Source: 34-65-8 sp963529855 (GTDB lineage: Bacteria; Pseudomonadota; Alphaproteobacteria; Sphingomonadales; Sphingomonadaceae). Taken from it: a stretch of 45,388 bases of DNA. This document shows positions 1 to 7,691 of this stretch, in pieces; the stretch's first letter is position 1; each line of letters begins with the position of its first letter. The translations under genes and the position numbers were made by a program. The DNA is taken from positions 1 to 45,388 of the forward strand of contig CAURZK010000009.1 in NCBI GenBank assembly GCA_963529855.1, read 5' to 3'. Under the pieces are notes generated by a model. The model worked only from the letters and a program-made list of their open reading frames with translations, was not told where the DNA came from and ran no database searches.

Positions 1-55
1 GACACGCCGCAAAGCCTGACAGGCCGCGTCAACGCCACCTTCCGTCGGCGCTTAC
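1..55. repeat. 55-bp terminal inverted repeat, left copy
   Basis: Bases 1-55 are the exact reverse complement of bases 45334-45388. Identity stops abruptly at base 56: the next base is c here and the corresponding base at the other end is g. No transposase gene adjoins either copy, and I do not recognise the sequence as a known transposon end. A length of exactly 55 equals a common de Bruijn k-mer size, so an assembly-graph overlap at a repeat is as likely as a true terminal inverted repeat. Confidence 0.95.
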
Positions 56-117
56 CAAAAGCGCACGCAAGGTTGGCCTTCAAACGGCTGCCGGATGAGA
101 GGACGGAGAGGAAAAAC

Positions 118-447
118 ATGGCTGCACTTCCCGAAGATACCCGGCAACTTCACGAGACGATGGATTATCTCGGCCTGCGTGCCCACGCCACCACCGCTGG
201 GCTGCTTCAGCTTTGTTCGGAGCTGGTCCGAGCAGGAGTAATTGATCTTGCTGCGATCGACCGGATCAAGAATGCCATTCATTGCGAAATCATGCATTCG
301 CAAACCCGTACTCACAACACGGCAGAATTCGCGCAGACGTTGCGGGAGCGGCTCGATGCGATTTTCCCCCACGGCGGCGAAGGTCAACGCACCTCTCCTG
401 CTGGGAGCGTAGAAGACATGCAATCAGCACTCGAACCTCTCACTTGA
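118..447 (+). CDS. hypothetical protein, 109 aa
   Basis: Small soluble protein that I do not recognise. I chose the ATG at 118 because a strong Shine-Dalgarno run (ggagagg) lies just upstream; the in-frame TTG at 73 has no such site. The predicted chain is largely helical and contains His and Cys residues in its middle (around residues 50-58). There is no signal peptide or membrane segment. It sits alone: only the contig end lies upstream and about 600 bases of non-coding DNA follow. A regulatory or metal-related role is possible, but nothing in the sequence proves it. Confidence 0.6.
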   Translation: MAALPEDTRQLHETMDYLGLRAHATTAGLLQLCSELVRAGVIDLAAIDRIKNAIHCEIMHSQTRTHNTAEFAQTLRERLDAIFPHGGEGQRTSPAGSVEDMQSALEPLT

Positions 448-1050
448 GGGCACGGCGCGGATGCTTACGAGCATCGGTGAGCTACTCAGCGCCGGGAGTA
501 GAGCAAAGCGCGAGATCTGACAGAATGCCAGATGTCTGTCCAATCGGCACGAGAGCAGCTTTCGCTGTTTCGAGGCTTACAAGCTGCCAGTCCGCTCTCG
601 GCCCCAGAGCGGCCGGTCGGCAAAGCGCCCCAATATCGGTCATTCCGAACCCTTCGGATTTAAACCGAAAGCCGCCGTTCGTTCGCGCATCAAAACGAGG
701 CGGCGCGGTTCATAGCTTGCTCGCCGACTGTCTGCGCGTTCCATCGATTAGCTCAATCAGCCACACTTTCTGGCGGGCCAACATGGCATCGTTGCGCGCC
801 GCAATCAGCCGTTCGTGTTTCTGGCCCACAGACGGCCTTATTCACGCGAAAAAACCTGCAGGAATGCCGCACTAGAATAAGCATAGGGCAGCATGTGCAG
901 ACCTGTCACGAATTTTCGTGCAATTAAATGGCCCTTATCCTTTTCAGGCCTAAGCCCTTACTGCAAGATTTATTGAATTTTTCGTTGATAGGTAAGCCGT
1001 TTAGTTTTTCAATCGATGGAGCCAGCTTTCTACATAGCATACCAAGGCAA
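448..1050. other. intergenic stretch with a dispersed repeat
   Basis: This 600-base stretch holds no credible gene; an open frame crossing it (282-875) has Arg/Ser-rich shadow composition. It contains the dispersed repeat at 581-650, a cgaaagccgcc motif near 667, and an AT-rich tail (about 860-1040) beyond the 3' end of the leftward flavoprotein gene. I see no clear terminator. Confidence 0.6.
581..650 (+). repeat. dispersed intergenic repeat, copy A
   Basis: Starts aagctgccagtccgct and continues through caaagcgccccaa to a cggtcattc motif. It aligns almost throughout with copy B at 13894-13960. Related, more diverged versions occur near 27915 and, inverted, at 17225-17280. All copies are intergenic, which fits a non-coding repeat family. 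Confidence 0.7.
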
Positions 1051-2793
1051 CTAACTGCGCGGCGCTTCGAGGACAGCTTGGCCTTGGCTTGCGAACAGGT
1101 AAACCACATGCCCGCCAAGCGATGCCAGGGCCCCTTCGATATCAATCGGCAGGCCCCGCTCGCTGTTTGCGGCGAGCGCGCTCAGGATGGCATGCGCAGC
1201 CGCGGTTCCAAGCTCCTCTGCAGCGGTCAGCCCCTGTACGAAGGGGTTGCGCCCCAGCAGAAATGGCAACGACAGGCAATGCACGCGTTCCAGCGGGTTG
1301 CCGGGTTGCCCGAGCTTGAAGCCCTTCCCGGTGACGATTTCATCGAGGCTTGCCGACCGCGCGATGGCCAGGGCGCGGATCTGCATGCGCAGCGTTGGAA
1401 AGGGAAATTCCTCCTGCCCCAGAACGGCCTGCCCGCGTGCGTCGACGATGGAATCGAAGTAGTGCGTCACTCCGCGCGCAGCGATGTGCCAGACGGCGCC
1501 TTTGTCGTCCCGCTCCATCGTATAGTCGGAACCGAGCGCATGGATTGCAAGGATACCGGCATCGTGCAACGCGATCAGCCGTTCGATCGAGAGCGGCGGA
1601 ACAGCCGCATAATTGTCCACGAACACGCGCTTCAGCGAGCGGTTGAAGCGGGCGCGGTCGCCGTCCGACAAGTCCTTCACAATGGCGCCGAACGGCTCGT
1701 GCATGCGCAGCAGCGCATAACGCCAGGGCACGGTGCGGTGATGCCGCGCGTTGTAGTGCACTTCCAGCAGATTGCCGCGCGCCCATTCCAACGGATCGAA
1801 ATCGCTGCGGCGCTGCGCATAGCACTTGGAAAAACCCTCCGGCGTCGTGCATCCCGGGCCGAGCGATCGTAGGAACGCCGGGTCGAGCCGCTCGAGCTGG
1901 ACGAGGAAGAGGCCGAATGCCCGGTCCAGATCGCCATCCTTGCCCGTGACGATTGCAGCCAGCCGGTCGTCGGTAAACAGATCCAGCGGCTGATAGGGGA
2001 TGGGGCAGAAGAAATCGGCTTCGGGCAGCAGCCCGCCGCGCGACAACATGGTGATAAGCGGACCCTGCGCCCGGTCGACATCTCCGGCGGGCACAAAGGT
2101 CAGGCGCCCGTCATTGGACTCGAAGCGTCCGATCCGCATTGCATGATCGATCGCCACGTCGATTCCGCTCAGCGAGGTGCCTAGAATACCGATCCGGATC
2201 GAGCCCGCCGCAAGATTAGGTTCGACGCTGCGCCCGAAGGCCGATGGGTCGGCCTCGTGTGCCTTTGGCACCGAATGCCCGGTGGCCAGAATCGCATGAT
2301 CGAACGCGAGCGCGGCCTGCTTAGTGACAGCATCGCTCGTCACCCAGACCCCGCCCTCATGCGCGACAATATCGCTGACACGGGTGCAGGTTTGCACCGT
2401 AATGCGGTGGCCGCGCGCCGCGCCTTCATTCACCAGCGCGCCAAACTGGTCGGCGTAATAATCGCCCAGAACCACGCGCGGAAAAAAGTGTCGTTCGTGC
2501 AGGTCGGCATCCCCGATGCCCCAGCCATGGCGGGTTTCGGGCGGGATCCGCTGCAACCAGCCGAGCAGGGTCTCGCACACCGGCGGCAGTTCGATGCTGG
2601 CGATGTTGGACAGCATGGCCGGTGAGTTCTGCTGGCGATCGTAGGGCGTACCCACACCGGGCCGCGCCCCGGATTCAAAGATCAAAATCGCCAGCGGTGC
2701 CTCTGACGTGATCAACCGCTTCAGGGCATAGACCGCGCTCGGCCCGGCCCCGATGATCGCCACGCGCGGCCGCGTTGGATTGTTCGTATTCAT
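1051..2793 (-). CDS. FAD/NAD(P)-binding protein
   Basis: Predicted flavoprotein of 580 aa. The N terminus has a Rossmann dinucleotide fold with GAGPSA at about residues 15-20, and a second glycine-rich motif (GILGTSLSGID) lies near residue 200. This architecture matches the FAD-NAD(P)-binding family (NAD_binding_9 type), whose members are mostly of unknown substrate. I chose the ATG at 2793 over the TTG one codon earlier because it overlaps the stop of the upstream BLUF gene by one base (TGATG), implying translational coupling. There is no signal peptide, so it is likely cytosolic. Its place behind a blue-light sensor and a catalase suggests a redox or photo-oxidative stress role; that is inference. 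It could oxidise an amino or hydroxy compound, but the substrate cannot be read from sequence. Confidence 0.85.
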   Translation of the reverse strand: MNTNNPTRPRVAIIGAGPSAVYALKRLITSEAPLAILIFESGARPGVGTPYDRQQNSPAMLSNIASIELPPVCETLLGWLQRIPPETRHGWGIGDADLHERHFFPRVVLGDYYADQFGALVNEGAARGHRITVQTCTRVSDIVAHEGGVWVTSDAVTKQAALAFDHAILATGHSVPKAHEADPSAFGRSVEPNLAAGSIRIGILGTSLSGIDVAIDHAMRIGRFESNDGRLTFVPAGDVDRAQGPLITMLSRGGLLPEADFFCPIPYQPLDLFTDDRLAAIVTGKDGDLDRAFGLFLVQLERLDPAFLRSLGPGCTTPEGFSKCYAQRRSDFDPLEWARGNLLEVHYNARHHRTVPWRYALLRMHEPFGAIVKDLSDGDRARFNRSLKRVFVDNYAAVPPLSIERLIALHDAGILAIHALGSDYTMERDDKGAVWHIAARGVTHYFDSIVDARGQAVLGQEEFPFPTLRMQIRALAIARSASLDEIVTGKGFKLGQPGNPLERVHCLSLPFLLGRNPFVQGLTAAEELGTAAAHAILSALAANSERGLPIDIEGALASLGGHVVYLFASQGQAVLEAPRS

Positions 2794-3254
2794 CAATCGA
2801 ACACGCTGAAGGCGAGCAGCTTTTCGCGCACATCGCGATCCGCCCCGGCCGGGATCAGCGCCTCGATCGCGGCGCGGCGGTCCAGCGGGCTGGCGTCGAG
2901 ATCGAGCCCGAGCATGGCGGTGCCGGGGAATGTCCGCTCCGTCGCAGGTTGATCAAGCACGACATCGAGCGCGCGGTGACGCGGATCGCGGCTGACCGTG
3001 GCAAACATCTGGCCAACCGCCTCCGGGCTGCCTTCGAGCACCTGCATGTAGCTACTGCCGTTGCCCAGCAGCAGGCCGGTGAGGCCCTTGCGCCGATTGC
3101 CCGCCTGCACTTCGTGAGCGAGCGCAAGCGCGGTGTCGGCCTGCGCGTTTTCCTGCGCGCCGGTGGTGCTGAGATAGATCAGCACCCGCAGCGGTGCCTC
3201 GGACAGCGTGCAGACATCGGCGGTGCCGGCCATGACGGGATCGTTGTCCTCCAT
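2793..3254 (-). CDS. BLUF-domain blue-light sensor
   Basis: A 153-aa protein that is essentially one BLUF (blue-light using FAD) domain. The residues of the flavin photoswitch are present: Tyr27 in LIYLST, Asn53 in GNRRKGLTG and Gln71 in MQVLEG, followed by the family's RDPRHR motif near residue 90. The Trp often found near the FPxW position is absent (FPGTAMLG). Short BLUF proteins signal through partner proteins, since they have no output domain. The gene starts about 20 bases after the catalase stop and overlaps the flavoprotein gene by one base, so the three are very likely one transcript. The partner is unknown; the coupled flavoprotein is the obvious candidate. Confidence 0.92.
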   Translation of the reverse strand: MEDNDPVMAGTADVCTLSEAPLRVLIYLSTTGAQENAQADTALALAHEVQAGNRRKGLTGLLLGNGSSYMQVLEGSPEAVGQMFATVSRDPRHRALDVVLDQPATERTFPGTAMLGLDLDASPLDRRAAIEALIPAGADRDVREKLLAFSVFD

Positions 3255-3274
3255 GATCCGGCACCGCGCGTGGA

Positions 3275-5539
3275 TCAGGCCAGGTCGCGGACTTTGGGTT
3301 CGCGATCCCAGTGGCGCTTGGTGCCGACCTTGAGGAAGTCCTCCGGCTTGGGCACGCCCGCGTCAGGCTCGATATTCGCCTTGGGCAGGATATGCTCGCG
3401 CGTCCCGCCACAGGCGCCGATGGTCTTGCAGTGATACCAGGCGTCGGCAAACCAGGCGACCGCGCCCACGTCCTTGGCCAGTTCCTGCGCCTGGTCGGGC
3501 ATCAGGATGGCGACCACCGCATCGAACACCACCGAAGGCGTGCCCGCGAGCTGGCCATCGGCCTTGAGCGTGCCGCCCTTGACCTTGATCTCGCCCACCT
3601 TGGGCGCGACCAGCTTAACCGTACCGCCGTCCTTTTCGACGCCCGCCTTGATCTCGTCGATCATCGCCTTGTCCGAACCCTCGGCGTAGAGAATGCCCAC
3701 GCAGCGGCCCTCGAACATGGGCTTTTCCTGCTTCTGGATCGACAGTGCATCGGACAGCGCCATATCGATCGGTTCCTTCGCGGCCTTGGCCTTTTCCGGG
3801 AGGTCCATCGCCAGACCGGCGGCCACGCGCTTGGCCAGATCCTCGTCGATATTGCGAAGACGGCTCATCACCCGGTTGCGGACATGCTCCAGCGTCACCT
3901 TCGACAGCTCGAACACGATAGCCGAGCAGATGTGCGCCTGTTCGTTATCGGTCTGCGAACGATAGAACAGCCGTGCCTGGCTGTAGTGGTCGGCGAAGGT
4001 TTCCGCACGGATGCGCAGCTTCTCGCCGCCATCGTTGCGCTCGTCATTGGCGACAAAGCTGGTGAAGCCGGTTTCCGGGCATTCGCGCGGGCCGCCGTCC
4101 TCGCCCGCTTCGGCAAGGCTGTTGGGCTCGTAATTGGCGCGGCCCGTGGGTACCAGAGTCTGCATCATCCCGTCGCGCTGGAAATTGTGGAACGGGCACT
4201 TGGGCGCGTTGATCGGGATCTGGTGGAAATTGGTCGTGCCCAGCCGCGATTTCTGCGTGTCGAGATAGCTGAACAGCCGCCCTTGCAGCAGCGGATCGTT
4301 CGAGAAATCGATCCCCGGCACCACATTGGTGGGCAGGAAGGCGACCTGCTCGGTCTCGGCAAAGAAATTGTCGACATTACGGTTCAGCGTCATGCGCCCG
4401 ATGAAGTCGACCGGGATTTCCTCTTCGGGAATCAGCTTGGTCGCATCGAGCACGTCATAGGGCTGCTTGGCGGCCCACGCCTCGTCGAACACCTGGATGC
4501 CCAGGTCCCATGCCGGATAATGCCCGCCATCGATCGCTTCGTGGAGATCGCGGCGGTGGAAATCTGGGTCGGCCCCGGCCAGCTTCACTGCCTCGTCCCA
4601 AGTGGTGGAGGCAAGGCCCAGCACCGGCTTCCAGTGGAACTTGACGAAGCTGCCCTTGCCCTCGGCATTGACGAGCCGGAAGGTGTGGACGCCGAACCCT
4701 TCCATGTTGCGCAGCGTGCGCGGGATCGCGCGGTCGGACATCGCCCACATGACCATGTGCATGGACTCGGGCATCAGGCTGATGAAATCCCAGAACGTGT
4801 CGTGCGCGCTGGCCGCTTGCGGATAGCCGCGGTCCGCTTCGGGCTTCACCGAATGGACCAGGTCGGGGAATTTAATCGCGTCCTGGATGAAGAACACCGG
4901 GATGTTGTTGCCGACCAGATCCCAGTTGCCGTCTTCAGTATAAAGCTTGACCGCGAACCCGCGAACATCGCGCGGGGTATCCTTCGACCCCTTGGAACCC
5001 GCAACGGTCGAGAAACGCACGAACACCGGACAGGTATTGCCCTTCTTCGCGAACAGGCCGGCCTTGGTGAGTTCGGGGATAGCCTTCGTCACCTCGAATA
5101 TGCCATGCGCGCCCGACCCGCGGGCGTGGACGATGCGCTCGGGAATCCGTTCGTGGTCGAAATGGAAGATCTTCTCGCGCAGAACGAAGTCTTCCAGCAG
5201 TGTCGGCCCGCGCGCGCCCGCCTTCAGGGAGTTCTGGTTGTCCGCAATGCGATGACCGTGGTTGTCGGTCAGGTGGGCCGTGGCATCGCCATGGTCACCT
5301 TTCTCCGGAACCTGCTGATGCGTTTCGCCGGCGTTGCCCTCGGCGCTGTCGAATTCAGTCGCGCCCACGCCCGGATTGTGATGGTGCAGCGCATTGTCGC
5401 CCGCGGGACCGCGCGGACGCTCACCCTTGTCGATGGCGCGGCCGCCGAAGGGCCCATCCTCATCGACGGAGGGAACCGGTTTCACCACGATCGGATCGGG
5501 ATTACGATTACCGTTGGTGGTCGTGCGTTGGTTTGCCAT
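3275..5539 (-). CDS. katE: large-subunit catalase (KatE/HPII type)
   Basis: Monofunctional haem catalase of the large clade 2 type, 754 aa, converting H2O2 to water and oxygen. The distal His138 lies in RIVHARGSGAHG, Asn211 in VGNNIPVFFIQD, and the proximal haem ligand Tyr425 in RLFSYLDTQKSR. Residues from about 600 onward form the extra C-terminal flavodoxin/GATase-like domain that distinguishes HPII from small catalases. The N terminus is His/Asp-rich and probably disordered. The start ATG has a good Shine-Dalgarno (gagaggaacga). The gene lies 60 bases after the 64-aa gene and just before the BLUF gene, so it may be shared between the Crp/Fnr regulator's transcript and the BLUF operon. A large open frame on the opposite strand is a coding shadow. 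Confidence 0.97.
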   Translation of the reverse strand: MANQRTTTNGNRNPDPIVVKPVPSVDEDGPFGGRAIDKGERPRGPAGDNALHHHNPGVGATEFDSAEGNAGETHQQVPEKGDHGDATAHLTDNHGHRIADNQNSLKAGARGPTLLEDFVLREKIFHFDHERIPERIVHARGSGAHGIFEVTKAIPELTKAGLFAKKGNTCPVFVRFSTVAGSKGSKDTPRDVRGFAVKLYTEDGNWDLVGNNIPVFFIQDAIKFPDLVHSVKPEADRGYPQAASAHDTFWDFISLMPESMHMVMWAMSDRAIPRTLRNMEGFGVHTFRLVNAEGKGSFVKFHWKPVLGLASTTWDEAVKLAGADPDFHRRDLHEAIDGGHYPAWDLGIQVFDEAWAAKQPYDVLDATKLIPEEEIPVDFIGRMTLNRNVDNFFAETEQVAFLPTNVVPGIDFSNDPLLQGRLFSYLDTQKSRLGTTNFHQIPINAPKCPFHNFQRDGMMQTLVPTGRANYEPNSLAEAGEDGGPRECPETGFTSFVANDERNDGGEKLRIRAETFADHYSQARLFYRSQTDNEQAHICSAIVFELSKVTLEHVRNRVMSRLRNIDEDLAKRVAAGLAMDLPEKAKAAKEPIDMALSDALSIQKQEKPMFEGRCVGILYAEGSDKAMIDEIKAGVEKDGGTVKLVAPKVGEIKVKGGTLKADGQLAGTPSVVFDAVVAILMPDQAQELAKDVGAVAWFADAWYHCKTIGACGGTREHILPKANIEPDAGVPKPEDFLKVGTKRHWDREPKVRDLA

Positions 5540-5599
5540 ATTCGTTCCTCTCGGTGGGGTTCATGGTAATCAGGTCAAGCGACGCTATCGGGAGTTCGA

Positions 5600-5794
5600 T
5601 TAATCTCCTTCGGCGGGCGCATGCTGCGAACGCGCGACCACCACGGCCTCGCTGATCGAGCGGCACATGTCCTCAGCGACAGCGGGGGTGAATGTCAGGG
5701 CGATACCGTTGGGACCGTCGATGAGGACCCTTCCACTCCATGCGGTGACCCGTAGATTTCCGTCGCGCGGAAAGCGAAAGGTGGGATTGCTCAT
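5600..5794 (-). CDS. small conserved-looking protein, 64 aa
   Basis: Encodes a 64-aa soluble protein with an N-terminal beta-rich half (FRFPRDGNLRVTAW, VLIDGPNGIALTF) and a helical C-terminal half (AEDMCRSISEAVVVARS). I do not recognise the family. The gene is convincing because its ATG overlaps the stop of the upstream Crp/Fnr gene (ATGA) and is preceded by aggag at good spacing. Being coupled to a regulator and 60 bases before a catalase suggests a stress-response accessory role, possibly as a modulator of the regulator, but this is only context. Confidence 0.75.
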   Translation of the reverse strand: MSNPTFRFPRDGNLRVTAWSGRVLIDGPNGIALTFTPAVAEDMCRSISEAVVVARSQHAPAEGD

Positions 5795-6549
5795 GAGGGA
5801 GCTCCTATTGCGATGCGCTCGGAATGAACCGCGCTGAACGGGTGTCGAAGATAGAGGTATCGTTCCGAAAAATTGCCGACCTTAGCGAGCCCTTCGAAAT
5901 CGGGGAGACTTACGTCCTTTTCGCTTACACTGTAGAGGTTTTGGTCCCGAAGCTGTCGGATGACGCGGTTCACGTGGATGCTGGTTAGACCGCACACGTC
6001 GCCGATATCTGCCTGTGTCATGGGTAGGTGGAACGTGGTCCCATCCGTTCGACCAATAGCGTTCAGCCTCACGAACATCTCGCAGAGAAAGTGAGACACC
6101 CGGGCCAAGGCGGATAGGCGACCTATCCGGAATATCCATTGACGGTGTTGGGCTGCATCGAGAAGGGTCGAGAACCACAGCTTACGTCCTAGATCGGGGT
6201 GCTCGACAATCAGGCGATCGAGATCGGCATGCGGAACGATGGCGATGCGCGATGCAGTAATCGTTCCCACATCGTGGTCCAGCACGGTTAGCGGAAAAGC
6301 GTGTAGGTCGATGAAATCGCCGGGAACTTCGACAGCGACGAGCTGTCGCAGACCTGTTCGATCAGCGATGAATCGCGCCATAAAGCCATCGACGACGAAA
6401 GCGCTGACGTCTATCTGGTCCCCTGCGCGGAACAGTGTCGAGCGAGCAGGCACGTCCACGACCTCGGTGATCGCCTCATCGAGCAGTCGATGTTCCTCCA
6501 CGGTGAGGCGAGCAGAGCCGCGGTCGGCGAGTAAATTTCCTGAGAGCAA
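5791..6549 (-). CDS. Crp/Fnr-family transcriptional regulator
   Basis: DNA-binding regulator with an N-terminal cyclic-nucleotide-binding-like beta-roll (about residues 20-140) and a C-terminal winged helix (TQADIGDVCGLTSIHVNRVI, recognition helix). It has no Cys cluster, so it is not an FNR oxygen sensor. The frame is open to an ATG at 6723, but I prefer the TTG at 6549: it follows ggagg with a five-base spacer and gives 252 aa, near the family's usual size, whereas the longer form adds 58 unusual residues. It overlaps the 64-aa gene by four bases and lies upstream of katE, which it may control. The ligand is unknown. Confidence 0.88.
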   Translation of the reverse strand: MLSGNLLADRGSARLTVEEHRLLDEAITEVVDVPARSTLFRAGDQIDVSAFVVDGFMARFIADRTGLRQLVAVEVPGDFIDLHAFPLTVLDHDVGTITASRIAIVPHADLDRLIVEHPDLGRKLWFSTLLDAAQHRQWIFRIGRLSALARVSHFLCEMFVRLNAIGRTDGTTFHLPMTQADIGDVCGLTSIHVNRVIRQLRDQNLYSVSEKDVSLPDFEGLAKVGNFSERYLYLRHPFSAVHSERIAIGAPS

Positions 6550-6736
6550 CCGAGCCTCCGGTGGACGGCTATGAAAAAAGACGGTCTGGGTGTCCAACCA
6601 TAAAGCACTAATCGGTGTTAAGATGCACCGGCTAGCTGGAGGCGGCATTACCTGTGGAACCCGAATGATGGATTGCTCTAAGTTCCCTTCGGCTCGCAAG
6701 CTGGGGATTGGCCACGAGCTCATCGATTGGCGCTAG

Positions 6737-7577
6737 GGTCCGGACTCATTTGAGCCACCAGATGACGGTAGCGGCGATGGCGATTGTGGCCATGAAGGTT
6801 TTGATGTTGCGGTCGAAGCGGGTGGCGACCCGGCGCCAGTCCTTGAAGCGGCAGAACATGCGTTCGACGACGTTGCGCTGCTTGTAGATCACGTGATCGC
6901 AGTCGAGTTGGACCTTGCGGTTTTTCTTTGACGGGATGACAGCAGTGGTGCCGCGTTCGGCCAGCCAGGCGCGCAGGTCGTTGCTGTCATAGCCCTTGTC
7001 ACCGACCAGTTCCGCAGACGGCGGCATGGCCGCAATGCAGGCCTTGGCGACCTTCATATCGTGGACATTCCCGGGAGTTATCATCAGCACGCAGGGACGA
7101 CTTTTCAGATCGCAGACAGCGTGGACCTTGGAGTTTCGCCCTCCGCGTGTCTGGCCGATACCATTGGCCAAGGCCCCCCTTTTGCGCCGCCTGCCGTGCG
7201 GTGAACCTTGATGCAGGTACTGTCGATGAACAGCCGGTCGGGAATGCCTTCGGCCCCGGCCAGCGCGCTGAAGATGTCTTGCCAGACACCGCGCTCGGCC
7301 CAGCGCACGAAGCGGTTGTAGAGCGTCTTCTTGGGGCCATAGACCGGCGGACAATCGCCCCAGCGGCCACCGCTTTGCAGGGCATGGACGATCCCGGAAA
7401 GCACACGGCGATCATCAACCCACCGCGCGCCCTTCCCATTGACTGGCAGGAGCGGTTCGATCCGCGACCACTGCTCATCCGAAAACCAAAAGAAATCCGC
7501 CATTGCTAAGCCTCCCTCGCTGGAGACAATGAATCACAGCACCGACGAAATGGGAATCCGCTTATTGGGTCCGGACG
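6737..7577 (-). mobile_element. IS5-family insertion sequence (IS427-like), copy 1
   Basis: Complete 841-bp element. Imperfect terminal inverted repeats carry GTCCGGACYCA at each end. The tetranucleotide CTAG flanks both sides (6733-6736 and 7578-7581), consistent with the CTAG/TA target preference of this IS5 subgroup. It carries one transposase in two frames. It sits between the Crp/Fnr regulator and the sensor kinase gene, about 115 bases upstream of the kinase start, so it may have altered the kinase promoter. Confidence 0.9.
6746..7503 (-). CDS. IS5-family DDE transposase (two frames, -1 frameshift)
   Basis: Catalyses cut-and-paste movement of the surrounding IS. The first frame (7105-7503) begins MADFFWFSDEQW and carries the first catalytic Asp in FIDSTCIKVHR. 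The second frame (to 6746) carries the second Asp in VGDKGYDS and the final Glu in VVERMFCRFKDWRR. The frames join at an A4G6 run on the minus strand (7183 down to 7174), a classic -1 slippery site, so the split is probably programmed rather than a mutation. The combined product is about 250 aa, normal for the group. Confidence 0.9.
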
Positions 7578-7691
7578 CTAGCTTAAGGCCAGCACCCTGC
7601 GATCTGGCCACAGCTCCACAACGAAAGGCTTGATAGAATAGCTACGCTCATCAGCAAGGGGCGAGCTGATGCTGTTTGCCATCAGAGACCC

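Noticed and set aside
1..55. Tn3-type transposon end
   Set aside because: The sequence lacks the GGGG start and conserved core of Tn3-family ends, and no transposase or resolvase gene is present.
282..875. Open + frame after the first small gene
   Set aside because: Arg/Ser-rich shadow composition, no ribosome site, and it crosses the dispersed repeat.
928..1872. A 314-codon + strand frame opposite the flavoprotein gene
   Set aside because: Antisense shadow; the start lies in AT-rich non-coding DNA and the sequence has no domain.
3311..5569. A 752-codon open frame on the + strand opposite the catalase gene
   Set aside because: It is an antisense shadow of a high-GC gene. The minus strand has all catalase catalytic residues; the + product has no recognisable motifs.
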